This document shows positions 10,680-20,240 of a stretch of DNA of 64,000 bases, in pieces. The stretch covers positions 12,782,940-12,846,939 of the forward strand of contig CM067372.1 in assembly GCA_034401795.1 (NCBI GenBank). Reading direction: 5' to 3'. Source of the stretch: Chaetoderma sp. LZ-2023a. Its lineage: Eukaryota; Mollusca; Caudofoveata; Chaetodermatida; Chaetodermatidae. A model generated the notes under the pieces. The model had not been told where the DNA came from. It saw only the letters and a list, made by a program, of their open reading frames with translations, and ran no database searches. A program made the translations under genes and the position numbers. The first letter of the stretch is position 1. Every line of letters begins with the position of its first letter.

Positions 10680-11575
10680 ATAACTATCAATACAGAGATC
10701 ATCAAGAAATACCTGGAGAACCAGAAAATTTCAATATCCCCTGGACCAGACATGATACATCCACGTATTTTAAAAGAACCTAAAGATATTTTCGTAAAAC
10801 CTTTACTGACAATTTTTCGGAACTCGTTGAGTACTGGTACCCTACCTACACAGTGGAAACAAGCCAATATAAGTCCCATATTTAAGAAAGGATACAAAAA
10901 CTATATGGGAAACTGTAGACCTATAAGTTTAACTAGCATAGTATGCAAACTGTTAGAAAGTATTAGAAGAGATAGTATAATGATACACATGAAGAAGAAC
11001 AGATTATTAAGTAAAAACCAATTTGGTTTCATCCCGGGTAGATCAATTTTATTACAGCTATTACATGTTATAGACAAATGGACACAAATCCTCGATGGGG
11101 GAGGGTCTGTTGACGTCGCTTATTTTGACCTTTTAAAGGCCTTTGATAAGGTGCCTCATGGGAGACGTGTTCACAAATTATCCCAATACAATATAGGGCC
11201 TAAAATTGTGAATTGGATTAGATCTTTTCTATCAGACCGCAAACAGAGAGTCATAATTAACGAAGAACACTCAGAATGGAAACCTATATACAGTGGAATC
11301 CCCAGGGCTCTGTATTGGGACCTATTCTCTTTATCTTGTATATAAACGGCCTACCCAATTGTATAGAAAATGGCAGTGACGTATGTTTATACGCAGACGA
11401 CACAAAGTTGTTTCAGGAAATAAATTCCACACCAGATATATTAAAAATGCAATCATATATGGGATTGGTCAGATAGGTGGCTCTTACAATTCAACTCAGA
11501 GAAATGTAAATGCATGCGAATTGGTAAATCATACTTAGAAGAGTACAGTTACAGATTAGTAAAAGATGTTACACT
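10680..11575 (+). pseudogene. CR1-like reverse transcriptase (broken)
   Basis: The frame opens upstream of the first Met (KKYLENQKISISPGPDMIHP). Blocks in order: LPTQWKQANISPIFKKG, NCRPISLTSIVCKLLESI, KNQFGFIPGRS, DVAYFDLLKAFDKVPHGRRV with the first catalytic Asp, then a frameshift near 11,300. Beyond it NPQGSVLGPILFILYINGLP and DVCLYADDTKLFQEI with the catalytic YADD can be read. WLLQFNSEKCKCMRIGKS follows in yet another frame. Sequence between KDVTLSH and the later VRPYVECANQAWSPHY block is missing at about 11,575. Confidence 0.88.
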
Positions 11576-11582
11576 TTCACAT

Positions 11583-12022
11583 CATTGGTAAGACCTTATG
11601 TCGAATGTGCAAACCAGGCATGGAGTCCTCATTATAGAAAACATATAGACTTCTGGAAAATGTACAGCGACGGGCAACTAAAGTAGTACCAGGCCTATCA
11701 TACCTAAGCTATGAAGCCAGACGTAAAATACTCAATCCACCAACTTTGGCATATCAAAAAATATAAGGGGGGATGAGAAAATCCTATAACTAGGGGTCAT
11801 AGTCTAAAGTTATACAAACAAAGAACAAGACTTGGCTTGCAAAAATACTCTTTCAAACATCGCGTTATAGATTTATGGAATAGCCTACCACAACACGTGG
11901 TTGAAGCCCAAACAATCTTATCTTTTGAATCTAGGCTAGATAAGTTATGGAAGACTCAACCGTTATACTATGATTACCTCGCAGCCGATATAAAGCCCGA
12001 TTGGTCTCAGACCAACTATTAA
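11583..12022 (+). pseudogene. CR1-like ORF2 C-terminus
   Basis: VRPYVECANQAWSPHYRKHI opens the C-terminal region. It degrades through several stops, then is clean again from 11,837: YSFKHRVIDLWNSLPQHVVE, FESRLDKLWKTQPLYYDY and a natural stop after SQTNY. The final stretch is the typical end of CR1-group ORF2 proteins. It has no known catalytic role. Confidence 0.8.
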
Positions 12023-12112
12023 AAATGGTACACTAACTAATGCCCTTAGATAAGATTTAAAAACCCCAAACAACCTGTCATAACAAGATATAGATTATGA
12101 CTGATTGATTGA

Positions 12113-12152
12113 TAGGAATGCATGGGCATAGCTAAAATTGGATTAAACCATT
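12113..12152 (+). mobile_element. MITE-like family, terminal fragment
   Basis: The short stretch gcatgggcatagctaaaat leading to an aaccatt end resembles the 3' terminus of the copies at 17,904 and 57,442 (ggggcatagctaaaaatgg and a ggtccatt end). Only about 40 bp remain. Confidence 0.45.
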
Positions 12153-12290
12153 ACAGCCACACTGGCTGAAAAGTTAAGAAGAATATACCACATTGTTTGT
12201 ACTTGCGTTTGGATATAGATTACACATTTACTTGCAACAATAATTTCTAATGCACTTTGCATATAAAAGGGCCTTATTTTAACCTCTGTA

Positions 12291-12329
12291 CTACTGCTGC
12301 TGCTACTACTACTGCTGCTGCCTCCGCCG

Positions 12330-12385
<56 letters not shown>
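12291..12385. repeat. (CTA/CTG)n microsatellite
   Basis: cta and ctg triplets with a cctccgccg interruption, then a pure (CTA)n run of about 18 units. Confidence 0.92.
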
Positions 12386-12387
<2 letters not shown>

Positions 12388-12540
12388 CTCACCGCCCTTG
12401 ACCAAGGATGCTCCCCACTAGCTTGCATCCTGTAAACATTTTATCAATTACACAATTACACAATTACAGTACAGTTCGTGGATGACTTGATATAATTTCA
12501 AACAAAAACAGTAATTTGTTGTTAGAATAATTTTAAACTC

Positions 12541-12715
12541 CACGTAGTGGGGCGGATAAGTGCAAAAGTAGTGCACTTCAGGTAGAAAGCATGAAATTTG
12601 GCATATTGGTTATTTTTAGGATGCTGATTCCAAAAATAAGAGGAGATAAGTTGTAAAATGAGCCCCTCCTGCTCAAAATGGCGGATTTTCAAAATGGCCG
12701 CCATTTATACCGGTA
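12541..12715 (+). repeat. Left terminal inverted repeat of the 5-kb element
   Basis: Starts cacgtagtggggcggat and continues through gtagtgcacttcaggtag, aaagcatgaaatttggcata, aggatgctgatt, gataagttgtaaaatgag, cctcctgctcaaaatggcg and caaaatggccgccat. It matches the reverse complement of 17,531-17,355 with small indels and substitutions. Confidence 0.75.
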
Positions 12716-13270
12716 AAAGTGATTTTCTTATATATCGGTCAAATATAAATGGAATTACAAGTAAAAAAATAGGGGCTATATCATTAAAATAATATAAAAT
12801 GTATTCATAATTGAACAAGATTGCATAATTCTCAAGTTAGTAAAGTTACAGGCCCATATGTCACATATCATGCTTTCTATCAGAAGCGCGCGTATTTTGC
12901 AGATATCGGCTGTACTGACATACAAATTATAAATGATGTTGAACTTTATTACCCTCTAGACCATTGGAATGTCTTATTTATAAATCTCATCTACTTGCAT
13001 AATGTGCATTTTTTAAACAATGTTGCTGTAAGTCGATAGCAATAGCCGTCAGCAACAGTGTTTTCAAAACCCACACCAGCTGTCATATAGACGTGAATGA
13101 AAACATGAAATTCCAGTGGTCTAGGTGCTAAAAAAGGTTCAACATAATTGCTACTGAATCTGTATCGAACTATAAACGTGTAATAGATTACATATATACT
13201 AGCTAGCATTGAACTATGTTTTATCTTTTCAGGTGGTGGTGAATAGTGGTGGGATCCTTGCTTCACTAAG

Positions 13271-16200
13271 ATGATGTCAAAGAGAATCAAGCTCGTGGTA
13301 CCAGACACATCAAATCAAAACACAGATTGGACATTATGTGTTATTTGTCAAGAAGCTAATACTGAAGTAGTGCTCGATCCAATGAAGAATCGCAGGCTTC
13401 ATATAGATCGACAGGATACCAAACATTATCGGAGAACCTCCAGATATTGAAAGACTTGGACTCTCTTCCATCGTCCGTCAACATTGTCAGATTGGATGAT
13501 GGATCTGGTATTGAAGCAACTCTTGCTAGGAATAATTCTAAATGGCACAAGACATGTTATCTGTCATGTAACAAACAACATATTGATAGAGTTCGGAAAC
13601 GAAAAGCCCAACAGAACATGGGGACTTCGTTCAAAGCTTCGACAACTGTGAAAGGTAAACTGCGGGACACAACATCATTGGGTCCACCAGATGACACTAC
13701 GTTGGGCTTCTTTTGTGATAAACCGATACCTGAACAAAAATACCACTGTGTAGAGATAATGAATGTTGACCAGAATGTTCGAGCAACGGCTAGAGATTTG
13801 AATGATACAAAGTTGCTAGCTAAACTTATGGGGGGGGGGGAGATATGCCAGATAAAAATGCTACATATCACAAGACATGTATGAATGATTTATACACAAG
13901 ATACGGATCATACCAACAACACCACGTCATAAAAGCTCACGATATTACACCAGAATCGCTGACTCTAGCCGAATTGCTTTCGTATATAGAAGATGCGCAT
14001 CTAAATGATGAGAATCCAAACAAGATTTTTAAGCTGCAAGATTTTCTTCTTGTGTACGAAGAACGCCTCAGTCAGCTCACAACTGATAAACCAGGGTATA
14101 CCAATGCCAGTAGACTCAAGGCAAAGCTCCTAGCGATAGTTCCAAGCTTAGAGGCAAACAAAACCAAATCAATTGATGTAATCCTATCATTTAAGGATGA
14201 TATAGGTCATGTACTACTAGCTTCTAGTCAAACAGACTCAGATAATGATGTGCCACACTTATGATGGCAGCACAACTCGTTCGCAGCAAAATGTTTCAGG
14301 TGACGCACTCCTTTTCAGGGTCTTTACTGGATTCTGACTATAGCAAACTTTCATTATCATTGCTAGGTTTAGCCCAAATAATACTATGTGGTACAAATAT
14401 CAAGAGTCAAACGGCAAGCAACAGAGAGGTGCAGAGTAGTATATCATCAGTGTCACAATTGCTTATATATAATTCTGTAAAACGATTTCGTAAGGAGACT
14501 AAATTTGTAAGACACAATCCAGATCGTGAGACACAACTCCCATTGTATTTGGGTCTTCTTGTCCATAATAAAACAAGAAAGCGTGATCTGATAGTGATAA
14601 TGTTTGAGAAAGGCATATTAGTTTCATATGATAGAGTACTACAAGTATCACGCGATGAAGCTAATAAAGTAATTGATCTATATGATCAAAATGGTATTGT
14701 TTGTCCTACTGTACTCAAGAATGGGTTATATACAACTGGGAACCTCGACAATATTGACCACACTCCTTCGTCAGCATCAGCTCAAGATTCCTTTCACGGT
14801 ACTGCACTTTCTTTAACTCAACATGTAACACATGAAAATCCCGGCAATACTTGTGACCATTCCAGTTATGGCTGTCATTTTGAAGAACGTGCTCATTCCG
14901 AGCATGATCTTCGAAATGAAACTTCCGCATGTAAATCCAGTAATTAAGGCATTACCAGATTCGTATACATATGTTCCACCAGCACAATTCTAAGTGGACA
15001 AGCCGGAACCACCATGTCAAATTTATGACAGCCTGATACTAGGTAGCACACATGCTGACACAGATGAGACCCAGATTCAATGGCTGTCAAACGTTCGCGC
15101 CCTCATTCACAAAGGAGAACTGGACATTCACGACAATATGCCTTGGTCTGCATATTTTGCAAGTCTACAAGATTCGGTTCTACGTCCTCCAGCCATTACA
15201 GGACTGGTGCCCTTGTTCCGTGAATATGCTCACACGTTGGCCATGGTAAAACATGGCATGGATCTCATCAAAATGTCTACAGAACATGTTAACCAAGGAC
15301 AAGTTCCTGTTATCACACTATATGCTGTTGCAAAGAAGGTACAGTGGTCATGGCCTTCATTGTATGGAGAGGGCAAATACGTTGTACTACTAGGTGGACT
15401 TCATATAGAGATGGGGATGCTCAACCTCATGGGAGACTGGTTGGAAGGAAATGGCTCGACGGCTGTTTTGGCAAGTGCATACATCACAACCGAAGGTCGA
15501 GCGGAGAATTTGCAGATGGGCTCTGATACATCTAGTATCACAGTGGGCCCACCAGGTAATAGCCGCCGCTCTATTCATACTGCAAATGGATTCATATATA
15601 GTGACAAAAGAGACTACCAATTCAGATGCTATTTTGCCTTTTTCAGAATGGTGTAAGAAGATGGAACTCGTGCATCAACAGTTCTGTTACTGGAGCAAAA
15701 CTCTCCAATTAGAGCTCCTCCTCCTGCAGCTCCTTCGATCTCAACGTGAAGGGAACTTCAAATCATATATGGAAGCACTGAGGAAAATCATACCATGGAT
15801 GTTCGCATTGGACCACTACCATTATTCCCGCTGGCTCACTGTTCATGTTTGTGATCTCGTACAGCTTCAGCACCATTGCCCGAGTGCATTATCAGAATTT
15901 TGCAAAGGTCATTTCATGACTCAGAAAACATGCCACAAATTTTCATCGATGGCACATGACCACGTACATGAACAACTCAATACAATGTTCAACGGTCAAG
16001 GAGGTGCTATTGGTATAACCGAGAATGAAGGAGTCATACGACGGTGGATGGTAGCTGGACCAGAGGTATCAAGAATATTAAGGGAGTATGAGGCCAGTCA
16101 ATTGTCAGGAAGTACAAACCGTCGTCACCATGAACAAATACCAAGCATACAAAAATCATTTGCTTCTGATGTGAGAAATGTTGCATATGTGATTGGTGAG

Positions 16201-16963
16201 ATGGGTAACCCATTTGCAGATGAAAGTGATGAATTGTACTCCTTGGATAAGAAAATAATAATGTCGGAAGAGGTGATTAAAAGCATAAGAACTGCTCTGG
16301 TATTGGCAATCGCTATAGCTAGTGTTCTTGATGGATGTGAGATTTGGTTGGACTTTGGGCATGGAATCAAGTTTCGATATTTTCCCGCCCATATTATTGC
16401 ATTTAAGTTAGGAGCGGAGTGGTCATGGGGATTACTGTTCGTGCATGCTGTATCAGGATGTGATACAGTCTCATTCATCCACAGTGTAGGAAAGAAGACA
16501 GCATGGGAAGTTTGGCGCTCTCTTCAGCATCTTGGACCTGTCTTTTACAGACTGTCTTTTATACCTAGTGTTACTTTACAGTCGGACGTCGTCGTTGACA
16601 ACTGTCAATGAAGCGCGTCAACATCTGTTTGCCTATGGCAATCGAAAGCTAGAGAACATTCCTCCGTCATCGCGAGCGCTGAGGCAACATATAAAACGAG
16701 CTGCATACCAAGCTGGTCGTGTTTGGGGACAAGCACTTGTGCGGAATCCAACTCTACCATCACCTGTAGAATGGGGTTGGATGCGAGACGCTGATAACAG
16801 CTGGATTCCCACGTAGACAACTCTCGCAGAAGCATCACAAGCATGTCGTGAACTTATCAAATGTCAGTGTAAGAAGAACTGCTCCAGAAGGTGGAAGTGC
16901 TACAAAGCAAGCCTTCTGTGTACACAGTTATGTTTATGTGCCGGGCAATGTTATGCAGACTGA
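13271..16963 (+). pseudogene. Broken gene of a multicopy invertebrate family with CXC-type tail
   Basis: Conceptual order: MMSKRIKLVVPDTSNQNTDW and CVICQE, then a frameshift near 13,413; GYQTLSENLQILKDLDSLPS and the Cys/His-bearing KWHKTCYLSCNKQHIDRVRK. A G10 run at 13,831-13,840 breaks the frame before DKNATYHKTCMNDLYTRY. LGLLVHNKTRKRDLIVIMFE leads to a frame change near 14,930 and ALPDSYTYVPPAQF then stop. GGLHIEMGMLNLMGDWLEGN, a shift near 15,545, SLQREGNFKSYMEAL-like sequence and HEQIPSIQKSFASDV follow. After a deletion near 16,296 come SGCDTVSF and GKKTAWEVW; after another shift, HIKRAAYQAGRVWGQALV and LPSPVEWGWM. A TAG at 16,814 precedes ASQACRELIKCQCKKNC and CTQLCLCAGQCYAD. I recognise this arrangement from long uncharacterised proteins that are highly multicopy in cnidarians and other invertebrates, often annotated by their Tesmin/TSO1-like CXC end. 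No function is established to my knowledge. Its place inside inverted termini suggests a transposon protein. Confidence 0.7.
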
Positions 16964-17220
16964 GAGCACTAATCTTATGTGCGTGATAGTTATACGCAGA
17001 ATTAGAACACTTATATTTTATGTGCAAAACAATTATATGCGGACTAAGGACACTTATATTGTATGTGTGAATAGTTATACCCAAACTGAGAACACTTACA
17101 TTTTATGTGCAGGGCAGTTATACCCGAACTGACGACACTTAATTATATTTGATGTGCGGGTAGTTAAACGTGAACTGAGAACACTTTATATTTTTTTTAG
17201 AATTAGAACACTTATAATAC
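16933..17220 (+). repeat. About 43-bp degenerate tandem repeat over the gene's stop codon
   Basis: Six to seven units of roughly 40-47 bp share tatgtgc, gttatac, actgagaacactta. Unit 1 (from about 16,933) is the last coding sequence of the CXC tail plus its TGA stop at 16,961. Later units start near 16,975, 17,018, 17,061, 17,102, 17,149 and 17,197. The array therefore appears to have grown out of the coding end. Confidence 0.75.
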
Positions 17221-17354
17221 ATTATTCCCAATAGAATGCATAATAGATGTAATATTAAGCATAATGCCCATCTGTTGATAAGTTCTTATGCAGTACATTT
17301 GTGAAAATGATGTCAGAAAAAATACATTGCATGATTTGCCTATCTCATATTTGT

Positions 17355-17531
17355 CTCGCGATTTACATAGCGGCCATTTTGAATACCCACCATGTTGAGC
17401 AGGAAGCTCTCGTTTTACAACTTGTCTCCCTTTCAGCATACTCAAAAATCTCTATATGCCAATTTTCATGCTTTCTGCCAGAAGTGCACTACTCTGGTGT
17501 TATTTGGGAATATATCCGCCCCACTAACGTG
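17355..17531 (-). repeat. Right terminal inverted repeat of the 5-kb element
   Basis: Reverse complement of the left end: gcggccattttgaat, gttgagcaggaagctc, ttttacaacttgtctccc, tgccaattttcatgctttct, gaagtgcactactc and the terminal ccgccccactaacgtg. Spacing differs from the left copy by a few bases. Confidence 0.75.
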
Positions 17532-17609
17532 AGAAATGTTCTCTTGTGTATTTTGAATGTGGGTGGATTGGAAGACATTACTGCCATAAGTAACAGTGGC
17601 TTCAAATTC

Positions 17610-17904
17610 AATGGTCCTTCCCAGAGTACCCTCCCATCATATGACGTCATAAATTGTTTGCTTTTACTATTTAATAAATATTCTGTTGAATATTTTGAAA
17701 CTAATTTGACTGGGCGCTGTTGCTGTCTATGGCAGCAACAGCACCCAGTCTAATTAGTTACAAAATATTCAACAGCTTCCCTGTATAGTTTTCAGGAAAT
17801 TGATAGCTAGGGCATTCGGGGATCGATCAATCCAAACACGGCGAGGTGTGGGTGGAGCTTAGCTAGTGATGGGCGGGGCATAGCTAAAAATGGAAAGGTC
17901 CATT
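17610..17904 (+). mobile_element. MITE-like family, copy 2
   Basis: Bounded by aatggtccttcc on the left and ggaaaggtccatt on the right, about 13-bp imperfect inverted ends. Inside is a TGACGTCA octamer, then a strong palindrome: arm ttgaatattttgaaactaat and ctgggcgctgttgctg mirrored by cagcaacagcacccag and aaaatattcaac. A gatcgatcaatccaaacacgg block and gggcggggcatagcta come next. About 295 bp, with a left-side deletion relative to the 400-bp copy at 57,043. No open frame of note. Confidence 0.82.
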
Positions 17905-18027
17905 ATATCCAACACATTCAATAGAACGTTTGTATTTTACTGTGGAGATGTGCGGCTTATTTTTTAAATGTACTCTATAACTAAGTCAACCCAAAAAAAT
18001 TAATGTTTATTTGTTGTATAGCAACAT

Positions 18028-18180
<153 letters not shown>

Positions 18181-18184
18181 CTTA

Positions 18185-18622
18185 GACATGTATTATTATT
18201 TTTTATTTTTTTATTTAACTTGTGATTGTTATTGTCTTGTGATTGCATGTTATTTAGCTGTCCGGTTCGTCTATAGTCAAAATATAACATACATAATTGG
18301 AATTAAGTAAAATAACAAAACATGTGTTTAACCTAGAACGTGTAACCGTAATGTTTGAAGTGTAGATTGTTATGTAACTGTCCTGTTTACTTTATTTATA
18401 TAGATATATGTATATATGTGCAAGGTGTTCGCCAATACAATAGGAATTGTCTTCGGCGGTACTCGAGATTACACCTCTAATGATACCGGTAAGGGGTGGG
18501 TGTGGGGGGGGGGGGGCTACAAAATTCACTGTTTAACCATTTACCCAGTTAGTGTCTTTCCAGTGTTCAATGACCAGTGTTCTATATAGGCAACTAGCAT
18601 GGATGCCCTATTGCCCGAATCT
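18185..18622. other. AT-rich spacer with G run
   Basis: AT-rich sequence, a short tatatagatatatgtatatatg stretch split near 18,410, and a G13-like run near 18,506-18,518. No gene seen. Confidence 0.5.
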
Positions 18623-19014
18623 AATGGACCGTTCCATTTTTAGCTATGCCCCGCCCATCTCTAGCTAAGCTCCACCCACACCCCGCCGTGTTGGGATTGA
18701 TCGATCCCCGAATGCCCTAACTATCAATTTCCTGAAAACTATACAGGGAAGCTGTTGAATATTTTGTAACTAACTGCCTATGGCAGTAACAGCGCCCAGT
18801 CAAATTAGTTTCAAAATATTCAACAGAATATTTATTAAGTAGTAAAGACATACAATTTGTACAACAACGCATAGCCCGTCTTCAAACATACGTTCGTAAC
18901 GTCCTTATCGACGTTCGACGTCATTCATGACGTCATTCATTATAATGTCATTCTACACCCCACGTAGTTGATTATGACGTCATATGATGGGTGGGTACTC
19001 TGGACAGGTGAATT
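18623..19014 (-). mobile_element. MITE-like family, copy 3 (inverted)
   Basis: Reverse orientation relative to copies 2 and 4. It begins aatggaccgttcc and ends ggacaggtgaatt, a decayed form of the ggacaggtccatt terminus. It contains the same gccccgcccatctctagct block, the palindrome (partly deleted at gtaactaactgcctatggca) and two TGACGTCA octamers. About 392 bp. Confidence 0.8.
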
Positions 19015-19156
19015 ACGCGAGAAGGGCCTTTTCTTTCCATATTGTGTCTAAATTTCTCCAAACCGGAGTAATAGTTTCTAAGGAACAGGCAGATTAAAAT
19101 ATGTATACAGACAGACTGAAAATGTCCCAAATAACTCACTGAAGTAGCGCCTATGG

Positions 19157-19267
19157 CAAGCAAGAGTGTACTAAACGTGCTGGTTAATACTCTGACAAGC
19201 AAGGGGGTACTAAACGTGCTAGTTAATACTCTGACAAGTAATGGGTACTAAACGTGCTAGTTAATAC
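19157..19267. repeat. 39-bp tandem triplication
   Basis: Three units starting at 19,157, 19,196 and 19,235, each with caagcaag or caagtaat, then gtactaaacgtgct and gttaatactctga. They differ at only a few positions. Confidence 0.9.
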
Positions 19268-19459
19268 TTCATAGGGCCTACATATGTCATAGAAACAAGA
19301 ACTGGGTTATTAGCGAAAAAAGATATTTATATATGCGATTACTATAGGTGAAACTGTACAAGTTTGCAACTGAAATGCGAACATTGTATTGTTGCGCGTG
19401 TGGATAGGTGGTGGCCAGTCCAAATACTGGTGGTGATGTCCCAGTGCGACACGTTATGA

Positions 19460-19515
19460 AGGGGTCAATTCTTAGCTATGCCCCACCCATTTATAGCTAA
19501 GTTCCGCCAACATTT
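19460..19515 (-). mobile_element. MITE-like family, terminal fragment (inverted)
   Basis: ggtcaattcttagctatg and ccccacccatttatagctaa match the terminus of copy 3 (ttagctatgccccgccca). The remainder of the element is absent. Confidence 0.5.
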
Positions 19516-20151
19516 TACGCGTGTTAGAAGTTACCTAGCCTATATATTTTGAACCCATTTCATCAAGGACACTTGACGAACTATTCAAATGGTCGTGACG
19601 GAGCGAGATACGGCATTCATTATGAATGATGACCCTACATGTGACATATATTTAAGTTAGAGATCGGATCTCTTGATTTAAGATTAGCAGAGCACAAAAC
19701 GTTAAGCCATGAACAACAGTCCACATTTATGTCAAGGAAAGAAGGTTTATAGACGTAGGTCAGTGGTAAATTGATCAACAATTGATAATTAGGTGATAGA
19801 TACATGCAAACCATCCAGGAAGTATGATTAACCGCTGATGCACACGTGCATCAAACAGCAAGCTTATTAAATAACAAAACCCATCACAGATCTATATACA
19901 ATTCGTACATTTGACTAATTTCATAGGAAGCTGTTGCTTCAAAAATTTCAACAGTTATCAGATTTGCATTTAAACCATTTATGATATGAATTAAGCAACA
20001 ACAGTAACGGAAGTGAAACTTTAATTACATGGTGTAAAGCAACTAAATTGTACGTGCTTAAATTGATACACAAACGTAACTTTAACTGTAACGGTAGCTA
20101 AGATAATTCAATGTATCTGTAATGGTAACTAGTTCAATCTAACTGACCACA

Positions 20152-20240
20152 GGGATTCAGCCGGTAATGAAGCACGATTGTAGATTTGTAATTGACCACA
20201 TGTATTCAGCCGGTAATGAAGCACGATTGTAGATCTGTAG
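20152..20240. repeat. 49-bp tandem duplication
   Basis: ttcagccggtaatgaagcac followed by gattgtaga occurs twice, with ccggtaatgaa at 20,161 and 20,210, each preceded by a tgaccaca block. Confidence 0.85.

Larger units (their letters stand above)
10670..12110 (+). mobile_element. 5'-truncated CR1-like LINE
   Basis: A plus-strand LINE fragment starts abruptly inside the RT region, with no endonuclease, and ends near 12,110 in a short gattgattgat tail. That tail type and the C-terminal KYSFKHRVIDLWNSLPQHVV fit the CR1 group. Abrupt 5' loss is the usual outcome of incomplete target-primed reverse transcription. The copy also has an internal deletion near 11,575 and several frame breaks. Confidence 0.87.
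12541..17531 (+). mobile_element. About 5-kb TIR-bounded element carrying a CXC-tailed protein
   Basis: The left end (12,541 to about 12,715) and right end (about 17,355 to 17,531) are imperfect inverted repeats of roughly 170-180 bp. Both start cacgtagtggggcgg or cacgttagtggggcgg. Both then share agtagtgcacttc, agaaagcatgaaa, ttggcatat, caagttgtaaaa or taagttgtaaaa, cctgctcaa and caaaatggccgc. Everything between, including the broken protein gene at 13,271-16,963, lies within them. The layout is that of a cut-and-paste DNA transposon. No convincing target-site duplication is visible (left flank taaactc, right flank agaaatg), so the exact termini and the class are inferred. A further inverted echo of the end (atcatgctttctatcagaag) lies at about 12,866. 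Confidence 0.65.

Noticed and set aside
13271-16963. Intact host gene with introns in place of frameshifts
   Set aside because: The breaks lie at homopolymers or single-base changes without donor or acceptor pairs. Two stops and an internal deletion also fall in otherwise continuous homology.
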